Below are positions 1 through 8,877 of a DNA stretch of 64,000 nucleotides, one piece after another. The stretch's first letter is position 1, and each line of letters starts with the position of its first letter. Under the pieces are notes generated by a model, which was given only the letters and a program-made list of their open reading frames with translations, did not search any database and was not told where the DNA came from. The stretch covers positions 1 through 64,000 of the forward strand of contig JAWLCO010000001.1 of NCBI GenBank assembly GCA_041687075.1, written 5' to 3'. The DNA comes from ZC4RG25 sp041687075. GTDB lineage: Bacteria; Pseudomonadota; Alphaproteobacteria; Rhizobiales; Hyphomicrobiaceae. Position numbers and translations under genes: made by a program.

Positions 1-861
1 GCAGACCTCGTCGTCGTTCACCAGCATTTCCAGATCGCCGCGCGGCTCGCACGGCTGCTGCCCGGGCGTGTGGTGTTTCATGCCCACGGATTCTACAAGA
101 GCTATTCGCCGGGGCTGATCTCATCTGTTCGCCGCCGCATGCGTTTGCGAGAGATCCGGCGGCTTGCAGGTCTGGTGCACGTAAGCGAGGCTTGTCGAGA
201 GCATTTCGCGCGGTCCTGGCCGGAAGTCAGGTTGCCGCAAGCCGTCATCTACAATGGGTTGGACTTCGCCCGCTGGCAGCCGGCAGCCGAACGGCAGAAG
301 GAGATCGTCTGCGTTGGCCGCTGTGTCCCCGAGAAGGGTATTCTCGAGGCGGCGCAGGCCGTCTCTCGCGTGCTACCGGACCGGGCGAGCTGGAGAGCGC
401 GCTTCGTCTTGTCCGAAGCGGAACGCAACCCAGGCTATACCCAGGAGGTTCGTGAGATCCTCACTCAGCCGGCCATTCGGAACCGCGTCGAGATCGAGTT
501 CAACGTGCCGTGGCCGGGCATCAAGGAGCGCTACGAGCGGGCCGCCATCGGGCTGGTACCCTCCCGATGGCGTGAGCCGTTCGGCCGTACGGCACTGGAG
601 GCGCATGCCGGCGGAGCAGCGCTCATCTCATCAGGCACCGGCGGCCTTAGCGAGGTGAGCGGGGATTTCGCCCTCTTCGCCGATCCCGCGGACGTGGAAA
701 TGTTTGCCGGCGCGATCCGGCGACTGGTGGACGATCGCGCGTTGCGGAACGCGCTAGCAGATGGTGGCGCCCGCCATGTCAGGGGTCGCTTTTCGATCGA
801 GGCTGTTGCCGCAGCGAATGACGCCTTCTACGAGGCGCTCTCCCCAAGCCCAAGCCGCTAA
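1..861 (+). CDS. Glycosyltransferase family 4 protein, 5' end outside window
   Basis: The frame is open from base 1 (ADLVVVHQHF...), so this is the C-terminal ~286 residues of a larger gene; the GTG at 70 is only an internal codon. It is a GT-B fold GT4-type transferase that would move a sugar from a nucleotide donor to a lipid or surface glycan acceptor in the cytoplasm. Visible signs are the start of the donor domain around VCVGRCVPEKG and the E-x7-E signature in EPFGRTALEAHAGG, followed by GTGGLSEV. The stop overlaps the stop of the convergent ABC exporter by 3 bases. The neighbouring MsbA-like exporter fits an envelope-glycan context, but the substrate cannot be told. Confidence 0.85.
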   Translation, partial: ADLVVVHQHFQIAARLARLLPGRVVFHAHGFYKSYSPGLISSVRRRMRLREIRRLAGLVHVSEACREHFARSWPEVRLPQAVIYNGLDFARWQPAAERQKEIVCVGRCVPEKGILEAAQAVSRVLPDRASWRARFVLSEAERNPGYTQEVREILTQPAIRNRVEIEFNVPWPGIKERYERAAIGLVPSRWREPFGRTALEAHAGGAALISSGTGGLSEVSGDFALFADPADVEMFAGAIRRLVDDRALRNALADGGARHVRGRFSIEAVAAANDAFYEALSPSPSR

Positions 862-2699
862 ACCGCAGCCGCCGCCGCGCTCCTGTCGCCGGGCTCGTGC
901 ACGGCATTCGCAAACTGGAGCTGATAGAGGCGTGCGTAAAGGCCGCCGCGGTCGATCAGCTCGCGGTGGCGGCCGCTTTCGATGACCTGGCCCTTGTCCA
1001 TCACGTGGATAAGGTCGGCATTTGCCACGGTGGCGAGGCGGTGGGCAATGACGATGGTCGTGCGGCCGCGGGTCAGCTCCTGCAGGGACGACTGGATCGA
1101 TTGCTCGGTTTCGCTGTCGAGCGCAGAGGTCGGCTCGTCGAGCAGGATGATAGGGGCGTCCTTGAGGAACGCGCGGGCGAGCGATATGCGCTGGCGCTGG
1201 CCGCCGGAAATCTGCGATCCGAGCTCGCCGACCTGGGTGTCGTAGCCGTTCGGCAGGGAACGAATGAACTCGTCGGCTTGCGCGGCCTTGGCGGCTGCGA
1301 TGATCTCCTCTTCGGACGCATTCTCCCGGCCCGCGGCGATATTCTCGCGGATCGAGCCTTCAAACAGGAACACGTCCTGGCTGACGAGCGCGATCTGCCG
1401 CCGCAGGGAGGCGATCGACACCTCCGAGATGGGCTGGCCGTCGATGCGGATGACGCCCCGTGCGGGCTCCCAGAACCGCTGCAGCAGGTTGAAAATGGTC
1501 GTTTTGCCACTCCCCGAGAGGCCAACGAGCGCCGTCGTCTTTCCCGCCGGCGCGATCAGATCGAGCTCGCGCAGAACCGGGGTGTCCGGATCGTAGGAGA
1601 AGGAAACGCTTTCGAGCCGGACCTCGCCTTCGCTGGTGATGAGGTCCGGACGCTGGTCCTCCCCGACTTCGGCGGCCGGCTTGTCCAGAAGCTCGTACAT
1701 CATGCGAACGCCGATCGCTGCGGTGGCGAGCTGGAGCTGCAACTTGGATAGTCGCCGTGCAGGATCGGCCGCCATGAGCAGAGCCGTGATGAAGGCAAAG
1801 AACTGGCCCGGCGTATCCCCGAAGGAGACATTACGCCAGCCGGCGTAGATCACCGCCCCCGCAACCGCCACGCCGCCAAGCGTCTCGATCAAGGGGTTCG
1901 TCAGCGCACTCACGGCAACGATCTTGTTCGCCAGCTTCTCGACGCCCTCGACGCCCTGGTTCATGCGCCGCTGCAGCAGCGGCTCGAGCTGGAAGGATTT
2001 GACGATGCGGATGCCCTGGGCGCTCTCGCGCATGGTCCCGACGATGGTGGACATGCCGGTGAACTGGTTCTTTGCCGCCTTCTGCACCCGCTCCGTGAGC
2101 TTCTTGAGCACGAGCGCAGCGATCGGTCCGCCGATGAGGCAGATCGCTGAGAGGAGCGGGTCCTGCGAGATCATCACGAAGATCAGTCCGATCAGCGTCA
2201 GCAGATCGCGCCCCAGCCCCACGGCGACGAGGTTCAGCATGTTGCGCGCTGCCTGGGCATTGTGCGTGATGCGCGTGATGAGATCGCTCGAAGGATACTG
2301 CTGATAGAAGCCGACGCCCATCTTGAGCATGTGGTCGTACATGCGCGTCTGGATCTGGGCGACAATCCGGTTGCCGATCCGGCTCAGCGAGATCTCCTGC
2401 AGATACGCGGCGATCCCTTTGATGAAGAAGAGGCCCGATATGACCAGCGGAATCCAGATCAGGGCCGACCGATTCTGCTCGACGAAGATCTTGTTGACCA
2501 CGTCCCGCATCATCCAGGCACTGAGCGAGGTGCATCCCGCCACCACGCCCATGAACAGGAAGGCGATCGCATAGCGCGGCGCATAGGTGCGACCGTGCTC
2601 GCTCAAGAGGCGCTTCAGCACCTGGAAGGTCGTACTGTCTTTGAAAATCATGCCGGAAATCAGCCACCTGCCCGACGGCAGGCCGTCTCGATCTTGCAC
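858..2699 (-). CDS. MsbA-type ABC exporter (fused permease and ATPase)
   Basis: A 613-residue half-transporter that works as a homodimer in the inner membrane. The N-terminal ~330 residues hold about six membrane segments (ABC transporter type 1 domain). The ATPase has Walker A GLSGSGKTT near residue 392, signature SGGQRQRISLARA near 496, Walker B IILLDEPTSALD near 519 and the H-loop in IVIAHRLAT. MsbA relatives flip lipid A or other lipids/glycolipids, and the adjacent glycosyltransferase supports an envelope role. The substrate is inferred, not shown. The start used is a GTG; an internal ATG at 2651 (MIFKDSTTF) fits the family N-terminus as well, and neither has a clear ribosome site. Confidence 0.85.
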   Translation of the reverse strand: MQDRDGLPSGRWLISGMIFKDSTTFQVLKRLLSEHGRTYAPRYAIAFLFMGVVAGCTSLSAWMMRDVVNKIFVEQNRSALIWIPLVISGLFFIKGIAAYLQEISLSRIGNRIVAQIQTRMYDHMLKMGVGFYQQYPSSDLITRITHNAQAARNMLNLVAVGLGRDLLTLIGLIFVMISQDPLLSAICLIGGPIAALVLKKLTERVQKAAKNQFTGMSTIVGTMRESAQGIRIVKSFQLEPLLQRRMNQGVEGVEKLANKIVAVSALTNPLIETLGGVAVAGAVIYAGWRNVSFGDTPGQFFAFITALLMAADPARRLSKLQLQLATAAIGVRMMYELLDKPAAEVGEDQRPDLITSEGEVRLESVSFSYDPDTPVLRELDLIAPAGKTTALVGLSGSGKTTIFNLLQRFWEPARGVIRIDGQPISEVSIASLRRQIALVSQDVFLFEGSIRENIAAGRENASEEEIIAAAKAAQADEFIRSLPNGYDTQVGELGSQISGGQRQRISLARAFLKDAPIILLDEPTSALDSETEQSIQSSLQELTRGRTTIVIAHRLATVANADLIHVMDKGQVIESGRHRELIDRGGLYARLYQLQFANAVHEPGDRSAAAAAV

Positions 2700-2934
2700 A
2701 TGGCCCCACCCGCTAGGATCTCGAGTGCAGAATCACCCTACACTTCGTGCCACTGATTGACCAAGTCGCACAAGCTCTACTGACGTGGTCTGCCATTCCG
2801 TGCAACTTGGCCGTGCACTTCTGACCGAGACTGGGGGCGAGATCATGGCGGTTGCGCATTGCCGGCCGCACAGGTCTTTTGAGAAGGATGACATCAGCCT
2901 GGCCAGTTGACCACGATCGACAGCGAGCTTCATC

Positions 2935-4176
2935 ATGCCCCGGATGACCCGCCTGAAGTCTGCGATCTGCTGGGCACGATCCGCCGCCCGACGCGCTCTT
3001 CTGCTGTTTGTTGTGGCCTTCCTGCTGCCGCTCATGCTCCATGGCCTGTGGTGGCTCAGCAAGGATCACCCGCGAAGCTGGCGTGCGGCTGACTGGTCGA
3101 GTGCGGGGCTCCTGCCACCCGTGGAGGAGGACCTGGAAGCGTCAGTCCGCGTCTACAGTGCACCAACGGGGCGCTGGAAGGGCGTTTTCTCCGTGCACTC
3201 CTGGATCGTGGTCAAGGAAAGAGGGGCTCCGGACTATACACGGTTCGACGTGGCAGGGTGGGGCCGGCCCGTGAAGATCGACAACTGGGCGCCGGATGCC
3301 CGCTGGTACGGGAACATGCCGCAGCTCGTTGGAGTGATCCGGGGTCCGGCAGCCGAACGCCTCATCCCGAGGATAAGGTCCGCCGTCGAGAGCTATCCGC
3401 ATGGCAAGCCAGGCGATTACCGTATCTGGCCGGGACCCAACTCGAACACGTTCGTGGCCGCCGTGCTCGCGGAGGTGCCAGACGCTCGGATTGCACTGCC
3501 GTCCAACGCCATCGGCAAGGATTTCCGCGGGGCCGGGCTGTATGCGGGCCTCAGCCCGACGCGCACCGGCTTGCAGATTTCGGTCGCAGGCCTCTTCGGA
3601 CTGACGATCGCGTGGGTCGAAGGGCTCGAGATCAACGTCCTGGGCCTGGTCACCGGGGTGGATTTCCGGCAGCTCGCCATCAAGCTGCCCGGCTGGGGAG
3701 CGCTGACCCTGATGCCCCGCCTGCAGGCCTCGGCTGCCGAAATCCGGCACGGGGTGGGCAGCTCAGGCGCGGAACGCCGGCAACGCCTATCCAAACGTGC
3801 AGCGGCGATGCAGGCCAACTCCGCGGCGCTTGTGATGTCCCGCAAGGGCCTAGAGCCAGCCCTTGTACTTCTTGAGCTGCACGACGCCGAGACCGACCAG
3901 CAGCATGCTCGCCAGGAACACCATCCCGGCAGAAAAGGGATCCTCGTGACGGGTCGCAATGCTGCCAACCACGCCCACGACTCCCAGCAGCACCTCGAAC
4001 GTGCCTGTTTCGGTCATAAGCCCCCCAATGGCTGCCAAACCAAAGACTGCAGTCACCCACCCGCTTCGCGCGAGTTGAATTTCGGCACTGATCTACAGCA
4101 CCGGCAAGGCGGATGCGAAGGGGGATTTCGCAGATCGGCAATAGGCCGCGCCGGCCGAGACCTTCAAGAGACCTGA
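2935..4176 (+). CDS. DUF3750 protein with abnormal C-terminal run-on
   Basis: Residues 1-45 hold a basic start and one membrane segment (ALLLFVVAFLLPLMLHGLWWL). Residues ~85-255 match my memory of DUF3750, with HSWIVVK, YTRFDVAGWG, RIWPGPNSNTFVA, IGKDF, EGLEINVLGL and LPGWGALTL. Family members are about 240-270 residues and end near this point. This frame continues to residue 413 with low-complexity His/Gln/Arg-rich sequence that looks like non-coding or antisense translation, and it overlaps an opposing small ORF at 3850-4056. A one-base shift near the GGGG run at about 3694 would end the protein at a TGA only a few codons later. Function is unknown; probably membrane-anchored and facing the periplasm. 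Confidence 0.75.
   Translation: MPRMTRLKSAICWARSAARRALLLFVVAFLLPLMLHGLWWLSKDHPRSWRAADWSSAGLLPPVEEDLEASVRVYSAPTGRWKGVFSVHSWIVVKERGAPDYTRFDVAGWGRPVKIDNWAPDARWYGNMPQLVGVIRGPAAERLIPRIRSAVESYPHGKPGDYRIWPGPNSNTFVAAVLAEVPDARIALPSNAIGKDFRGAGLYAGLSPTRTGLQISVAGLFGLTIAWVEGLEINVLGLVTGVDFRQLAIKLPGWGALTLMPRLQASAAEIRHGVGSSGAERRQRLSKRAAAMQANSAALVMSRKGLEPALVLLELHDAETDQQHARQEHHPGRKGILVTGRNAANHAHDSQQHLERACFGHKPPNGCQTKDCSHPPASRELNFGTDLQHRQGGCEGGFRRSAIGRAGRDLQET
3850..4056 (-). CDS. Small two-TM hypothetical membrane protein
   Basis: A 68-residue ORF made almost entirely of two hydrophobic segments (AVFGLAAIGGLM...LLGVVGVVGSIA and GMVFLASMLLVGLGVVQL) with a short polar link containing RHEDPF and a basic end KKYKGWL. 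The composition is natural for a small inner-membrane protein. It lies antisense to the implausible 3' extension of the DUF3750 frame, which argues that this strand is the coding one here. No family recognised. The gene could also be a chance hydrophobic ORF. Confidence 0.5.
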   Translation of the reverse strand: MTAVFGLAAIGGLMTETGTFEVLLGVVGVVGSIATRHEDPFSAGMVFLASMLLVGLGVVQLKKYKGWL

Positions 4177-4181
4177 GGAGC

Positions 4182-5168
4182 TCAGCCTCCGCGTGCCGTC
4201 TCGGCGATCAGTTCGAACGAGCGTAGCCGTGCTTCGTGATCGTAGACGTCGGACACGATGATCAGCTCGTCGGCCCCGGTCTCGGAGAGAAAGGCGTCGA
4301 TGCCTTCGCGGATGGTCGAGGGGCCACCGACAATGGAGCGGGCAAGCATCTGCATCACCTGGGCCTTTTCCATCGGTGTCCAATAGGTCTCGATGTCGTC
4401 GATCGGTGGTTTGCTCAGGGCTCTGGTCCGGCGGAAAATATCGGTGAAGGACATCTGCTGCGTGGTCGCGAGGCGGCGTGCCTCGGCATCCGTACCGGCA
4501 GCGATGATGTTGACGCCGAGCATCACGTAAGGGCGGTCGAGCTGCTCCGAGGGCTTGAATCGGCTGCGATAGATCTCGAGGGCCTGCATAAGCTGTTGCG
4601 GCGCAAAGTGGGAGGCGAACGCGTAAGGCAGCCCGAGCTCCGCGGCGAGCGTGGCGCCGAACGTGCTCGAGCCGAGGATCCACAGCGGCACCTTCGTTCC
4701 CGCTCCGGGCACGGCCTGGATCAACTGGCCAGGTTGCGCCGGCGCCAGCAACGTCTGCAGCTCCAGGACGTCCTGGGGAAAGCTCTCGGCAGATGCCGGG
4801 GAGCGGCGCAGCGCGCGAAACGTGAGCGGGTCCGTGCCGGGGGCGCGGCCAAGCCCGAGGTCGATGCGGTCACCATAAAGCACGGCGAGCGTGCCGAACT
4901 GTTCGGCAATGACCAGCGGCGAATGGTTCGGCAGCATGATGCCGCCTGCGCCGACACGTATGGACTGCGTCCCGGAGGCGACATGGGCAATGACGATGGA
5001 TGTGGCCGCGCTGGCGATGCTCGGGATGTTGTGGTGTTCGGCCACCCAGAAGCGGCGATAGCCCCAGTCTTCGGCATGCCGGGCAAGGTCCCGTGCGTTG
5101 TGGAGTGCGGCGCGCGCGTCGGTCTCCTCCGTAATGCGGACGAGATCGAGGATCGACAGTGGCACCAT
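4182..5168 (-). CDS. LLM-class flavin-dependent oxidoreductase
   Basis: A 328-residue bacterial luciferase-like monooxygenase (TIM barrel, FMN/FMNH2). Typical family features are LSILDLVRI at the N-terminus, RFWVAEHHN near 45, the segment IRVGAGGIMLPNHSPL, the GLGRAPGTDP loop, PLWILGSS and the C-terminal GADELIIVSDVYDH. Start chosen at 5168 because AAGGAG lies 8 bases upstream of the ATG; an upstream in-frame ATG at 5234 lacks this. Members of this MsnO8/YhbW-like group are often annotated only as class members, and the substrate is unknown. The gene is convergent with the DUF3750 frame, leaving 5 bases between stops. Confidence 0.85.
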   Translation of the reverse strand: MVPLSILDLVRITEETDARAALHNARDLARHAEDWGYRRFWVAEHHNIPSIASAATSIVIAHVASGTQSIRVGAGGIMLPNHSPLVIAEQFGTLAVLYGDRIDLGLGRAPGTDPLTFRALRRSPASAESFPQDVLELQTLLAPAQPGQLIQAVPGAGTKVPLWILGSSTFGATLAAELGLPYAFASHFAPQQLMQALEIYRSRFKPSEQLDRPYVMLGVNIIAAGTDAEARRLATTQQMSFTDIFRRTRALSKPPIDDIETYWTPMEKAQVMQMLARSIVGGPSTIREGIDAFLSETGADELIIVSDVYDHEARLRSFELIAETARGG

Positions 5169-5332
5169 GGTGAGCTCCTTGTTCGACCCGCTTCCCCAGC
5201 CATGCGGCCGATTGCAGGAAAATCGAGGCAGCAAAGGCAGGGCTGCATTGGGACCGCCTGACCGGATATGGACACCCTATCCGGAGGGTCAAGGCGCAAT
5301 GTCCCGTCTCCCCCTCGAGACGGCTGCCGGGA

Positions 5333-6127
5333 TCATTCGGAGCCGACGTGCATGGGTGCCGGGCCGTAAAGCCGCCAGAAGTAGTAGGCCGCAACCACGA
5401 AGCCGACCGTGATGACGATCCAGCGCACAAGGGCAGGGTTCGCGCGATGGGAGACCAGCCCCCCGATATAGCCGCCGATCAGACCTCCGAATGCCATTGG
5501 CAGTCCATAGGCCCAGTTGACCGTTCCCTCGGCGATGAGCGTCACAACCGCCACGCCTCGCAGGCACCCGGTCAGCAGGTTCTTGACCGCGACAGCGCGA
5601 CGGATCTCGGCCAGACCCATGAACGTCAGAGCACTAATCATCAGGATGCCGATGCCGGCCCCGAAGAAACCTCCGTACAGCGCCACGAGGAATGTGACCA
5701 GGATGGCGAGCGGCCAGAGCCATGGCGCGAAATCCGGCCGCAAGCCGCCGCCCTGCTTGTTCCGCCTGACGAGAATGGGCCGGAACAGGATGAGCAGTGT
5801 TGCGGCCAGGACCAGCCAGGGCACCGCCTCCACAAAGCCGCGATCGCCCGACCATTTCAGGAGCAAGGCGCCCGCAAGGCCACCGGCGACACTGGGGATC
5901 AGGAGCAGCCACAGCCAGCGGCTGCGGATCGCCTCGGTCAGCTCTTCGCGCGTGCGCCAAACGGCGGCCGGATAGCCTGCCACCAGGGCCACCGCACTCG
6001 TGGCGTCCGCCGCCACCGGAGGCAGGACCAGCAGCAGCAACGTAAACGTTATCAGTCCGCCACCGCCCGCCAGGGCGTTCATCGCTCCTGCCAGGATCGA
6101 GGCCAGAAAGAATATGACGATCTCCAT
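5333..6127 (-). CDS. TauE/SafE family sulfite/anion exporter
   Basis: A 264-residue inner-membrane protein with about eight hydrophobic segments arranged as two repeats. The repeats are marked by AGAMNALAGGGGLITFTLL near residue 14 and by GGFFGAGIGILMI near 150, the two glycine-rich re-entrant motifs of the TauE/SafE (DUF81) family. Family members export sulfite, sulfoacetate or related organosulfur anions. Position just before the soxYZ neighbourhood makes a sulfur-anion role plausible, but this is context only. The ATG at 6127 is the first codon of the membrane start MEIVIFFLAS. Confidence 0.85.
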   Translation of the reverse strand: MEIVIFFLASILAGAMNALAGGGGLITFTLLLLVLPPVAADATSAVALVAGYPAAVWRTREELTEAIRSRWLWLLLIPSVAGGLAGALLLKWSGDRGFVEAVPWLVLAATLLILFRPILVRRNKQGGGLRPDFAPWLWPLAILVTFLVALYGGFFGAGIGILMISALTFMGLAEIRRAVAVKNLLTGCLRGVAVVTLIAEGTVNWAYGLPMAFGGLIGGYIGGLVSHRANPALVRWIVITVGFVVAAYYFWRLYGPAPMHVGSE

Positions 6128-6407
6128 CGGGGCAGCCTCGGATCCGATGTGGCGATGCCGCCATCAAGCCGGCTCAATCGGGCGGTCGTCCGCGGGGGGA
6201 AATGCGCAGCAACAACGAAGAGCCAGCGAGGCTGGTTGCAGCGATGCCACGGAATTCCAGCGTATGCTTACTTGGTCTGGGCTCGGGTCCCGCCTTGACG
6301 GAGAACCCGTTGATCCTGAAGATCTGCCGGCGCTTCAGGCCGGCGCTTTACCGGCGTTCGACCAGGACCTGGGCGAGACCCCCGAAATCACGAAAGGGCA
6401 GGAGGAC

Positions 6408-7148
6408 ATGCGCGAACTTCTCGATGGTCAGGTGGCCATCGTCACCGGCGCAGCGCGCGGCATCGGCTACGGTATCGCGGAGCGGCTGGCGGCGGAGGGC
6501 GCAAAAGTCATCGTCTGGGATCGCGATCTATCGCCCCTCGATTCATCGGGCTCGCGCTTTTCGCCGGCTGCGGCAGAAATTGTCGATGTTGCGGACTACT
6601 CATCCGTCGAGCGGGCGTTCAGCGCTGCCGTGGAGGCGTTCGGGAAAGTCGACATTCTGGTCAACAACGCTGGGGTGAACGGACCCGTTGCGCCGGCGTG
6701 GGAGTATTCCCTCGAGGACTGGGACCGCGTTGTGGCCATCGACATGACGGGAGTGTTCTACTGTTGCCGCGTGGCGGCGCGGCACATGCGAGAGCGTGGT
6801 TACGGCCGTATCATCACCGTTGCTTCCATCGCCGGCAAGGAGGGCGTGCCGTACATCGCCGCCTATTCGGCCGCCAAGGCCGGCGTCATCGGCTTTTCCA
6901 AAGCGTTGGCCAAGGAGCTCTGCGATGCGGGCGTTACGGTCAACTGCATCGCGCCGGCACTCACCGAAACGGAGCTGATGCGCGAGATGACGGAGGATCA
7001 CATCGAGCGCATGCGGGCCAAGATCCCGATGGGGCGATTCGTGAAAATCGAGGAGATCGCCGCCATGTGCGCGTTCGTCGCCAGTCCCGATTGCAGCTTC
7101 ACCACCGGCTTCGTGTTCGACGTGACCGGCGGCCGGGCCACCTACTGA
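6408..7148 (+). CDS. SDR family NAD(P)-dependent oxidoreductase
   Basis: A 246-residue classical short-chain dehydrogenase/reductase. Cofactor motif TGAARGIG is at residues 13-20, NNAG at 86-89, and the catalytic set is Ser140, Tyr153, Lys157 (YSAAK). The basic/acidic pattern after strand 2 (VIVWDRD) suggests NAD rather than NADP. It resembles 3-oxoacyl-ACP reductases and sugar/alcohol dehydrogenases such as glucose 1-dehydrogenase; the substrate is not determinable. Start at 6408 is preceded by AGGAGG with 3-4 bases spacing; the frame is open further upstream but with no better site. It stands between tauE and soxZ and is transcribed toward soxZ. Confidence 0.85.
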   Translation: MRELLDGQVAIVTGAARGIGYGIAERLAAEGAKVIVWDRDLSPLDSSGSRFSPAAAEIVDVADYSSVERAFSAAVEAFGKVDILVNNAGVNGPVAPAWEYSLEDWDRVVAIDMTGVFYCCRVAARHMRERGYGRIITVASIAGKEGVPYIAAYSAAKAGVIGFSKALAKELCDAGVTVNCIAPALTETELMREMTEDHIERMRAKIPMGRFVKIEEIAAMCAFVASPDCSFTTGFVFDVTGGRATY

Positions 7149-7298
7149 TCGGGTTCGGCTGAACGTCAGTCGCAGACCATTTGCCGGCGGTCTGGGAGCC
7201 AAACCGCTCGCAAGGCAAATGCCGCCGGCGTGGCGTGTCGGCGGCACGCAGATCTATCGGCAGGCAGCGCCTTTGAACGACGGAACTGGCTCCGGTCG

Positions 7299-7622
7299 TC
7301 ACGAGACGTTGATCGCCACCTTTTCGGTGATCTTCTTGCCGGAGTCGTCGAGCCAGCTCAGCTCCAGGTCGCCGGGCCCGGGCACGCGCATATGGAATGC
7401 CATGTACGGGTTCGCCGAGATGCCCGGCTGCAGGTCCACCTTGAACACCTCCTTGCCGTTGAAGGTGGCGGTGAACGTGTTGATGATGTTGCGCGGAATC
7501 GTATTTCCGTCCCGATCCTTGCGCTGGCCGGTTTCCATGACGTGAGAGATCAGCGTCTTGACCTCGATCACCTCGCCGACCTTGGCGGAGCTGGGGACCC
7601 TGATGCGCGGCTTCGTCGACAT
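7299..7622 (-). CDS. soxZ: Thiosulfate oxidation carrier SoxZ
   Basis: A 107-residue SoxZ. Typical signs are the Ig-like strands PRIRVPSSAKVGEVIEVKTLI, HVMETGQRKD, the central NTFTATFNGKEVF, and the closing DLELSWLDDSGK. SoxZ forms the periplasmic SoxYZ heterodimer in which SoxY carries sulfur intermediates; SoxZ has no signal peptide and travels with SoxY through the Tat system. A GGAAGGAAG-type ribosome site precedes the ATG at 7622. It is the second gene of a soxY-soxZ pair (53-base gap). No soxAX, soxB or soxCD is in the window. Confidence 0.95.
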   Translation of the reverse strand: MSTKPRIRVPSSAKVGEVIEVKTLISHVMETGQRKDRDGNTIPRNIINTFTATFNGKEVFKVDLQPGISANPYMAFHMRVPGPGDLELSWLDDSGKKITEKVAINVS

Positions 7623-7675
7623 ATCGTTTGCTTCCTTCCCGAATTCGGAGACCTTACCAGACGCGGACTTGAGGA

Positions 7676-8179
7676 CTAGCCGCCGCAACCGCCGATGGTG
7701 ACCTTCACGGTCTGCTTGGTCATTGCGAACTTGCCGTCACTCAGCTCGGCCACGCTGATGATGTCCTGTGTCTTCGCGAGCCGCATACGGCTGGAGATTG
7801 CGGCCTTGCCGGACTCCGGAGTGAAATGGAAGGTGGCGACCATAGGCTGGGGATTGCCGGTCGAGATCACGTGCACGGCTTTCACGTAGTCGTCATCGGT
7901 CATGGGGCTATCGACGGAAATGGAGAACGGCACGGTGTTTCCGTTCTCCGCAATCTCGGGCACTTCGAGCATGACTTTGCCCTCGACCGGTGTCGCGTCA
8001 CCCACGATTTCCTTGAGCGCTGCCTCCCAACCATCCTCGGTGGCGGCCAGAGCCGGCCCATTCGAAATCAGCAGGGCGGTCGCGGCGCCGGCCACGCCGA
8101 TCCCAACGAGGAGCTCACGCCGGTTGATCGCTTCGCGTGAAACGCTGCCTTTCATTCTTTTCCCCTGTGACGCTGCCAT
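7676..8179 (-). CDS. soxY: Thiosulfate oxidation sulfur-carrier SoxY
   Basis: A 167-residue SoxY with a twin-arginine signal (INRRELLVGIGVAGAATALL, cut near ALA-AT) and the diagnostic C-terminal GGCGG swinging arm, whose cysteine carries the covalently bound sulfur substrate. The start at 8179 was chosen because GGAGG lies 8 bases upstream; ATG 8155 is an alternative. It acts in the periplasm with SoxZ. The gene is divergent from the SoxS-like thioredoxin gene, and the 183-base interval contains a likely repressor site at 8315-8334. Confidence 0.95.
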   Translation of the reverse strand: MAASQGKRMKGSVSREAINRRELLVGIGVAGAATALLISNGPALAATEDGWEAALKEIVGDATPVEGKVMLEVPEIAENGNTVPFSISVDSPMTDDDYVKAVHVISTGNPQPMVATFHFTPESGKAAISSRMRLAKTQDIISVAELSDGKFAMTKQTVKVTIGGCGG

Positions 8180-8314
8180 CCTTCCAACCTCCCTGAAACC
8201 GCTATGAAAATTTCTTTCGCGGCAGTGCGAAAGAAGACTTCTCCGGCGGTGCACCTCGCCATGCATCTCGTAACCCTGCCCCGGTCAGGGTGGGTCAAGG
8301 GACTTGCTCTGACA

Positions 8315-8334
8315 ATATTAGCATATCAGAATGT
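8315..8334. promoter_or_regulatory. Inverted repeat, likely SqrR/BigR-type operator
   Basis: In a locally AT-rich stretch between divergent soxY and the soxS-like gene is an imperfect palindrome with arms ATATT and AATGT around a central ATAT. Read as ATTA-N8-GAAT it differs by one base from the ATTC-N8-GAAT motif known for SqrR-type persulfide-responsive ArsR repressors. A second, perfect copy stands before yeeE at 14217. The regulator itself is not in the window. Confidence 0.5.
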
Positions 8335-8362
8335 TCACCAGCAAATCCGAGATGGATGTCCC

Positions 8363-8815
8363 ATGGCGCCTCGTTCGCAGGGCAATCGTTTTTCGCCGAG
8401 AGGCCAGGCACGCAGTACGTTTTCGCTGTTGATGGCGCTGGCCGTGATGGCGCTGTTGCCATTGGCAGCGCCCGGCATGACCGCTCGCGCAGATTTTACC
8501 GGTAAAGCCTCCGGCGCTCAGCTCATCATGGTGGAAGATCCGGGCTGCCCCTATTGTGCCCGTTGGGACGCCGAGGTTGGCATTTCATATGCCGCCAGTG
8601 CCGAAGGACGTTTTGCTCCGCTCGTCAGGCGGTCGCGCAATCACCCTGATGTGAAGAAACTCGGCAACGTAATTTATTCGCCAACTTTCATTCTCGTGCG
8701 AGACGGGTTGGAGATCGGGCGCATTGTCGGATACCCTGGAGCCGATTTTTTCTGGGGATTGCTCGGCGAGCTTTTAGAGCAAGCGGGTTTCAGGCACAGC
8801 GCAGGCGGCTCCTGA
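8363..8815 (+). CDS. SoxS/thioredoxin-like periplasmic protein
   Basis: A 150-residue secreted thioredoxin-fold protein. Residues ~20-42 form a signal peptide (LLMALAVMALLPLAAPGMTARA). The redox motif CPYC follows in MVEDPGCPYCARWDAEVG, and a cis-Pro segment IYSPTFILVRDG is present. SoxS-like proteins in sox loci keep the SoxY C-terminal cysteine reduced, so the position opposite soxYZ is meaningful. ATG 8363 was chosen because it is followed directly by the basic n-region; the frame is open upstream to 8204 but that would overlap the operator region. It precedes the FccB-like gene by 62 bases, likely the same transcript. Confidence 0.8.
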   Translation: MAPRSQGNRFSPRGQARSTFSLLMALAVMALLPLAAPGMTARADFTGKASGAQLIMVEDPGCPYCARWDAEVGISYAASAEGRFAPLVRRSRNHPDVKKLGNVIYSPTFILVRDGLEIGRIVGYPGADFFWGLLGELLEQAGFRHSAGGS

Positions 8816-8877
8816 TGGTCCGGGGCCGCTTCATTTCCGATGTGACTTGAGGAAGCGGAAGCACTGGAGTGGCGAAG

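Noticed and set aside
897..1751. 284-codon plus-strand frame opposite the ABC exporter
   Set aside because: The exporter on the minus strand has Walker A, signature and Walker B; the opposing frame has none.
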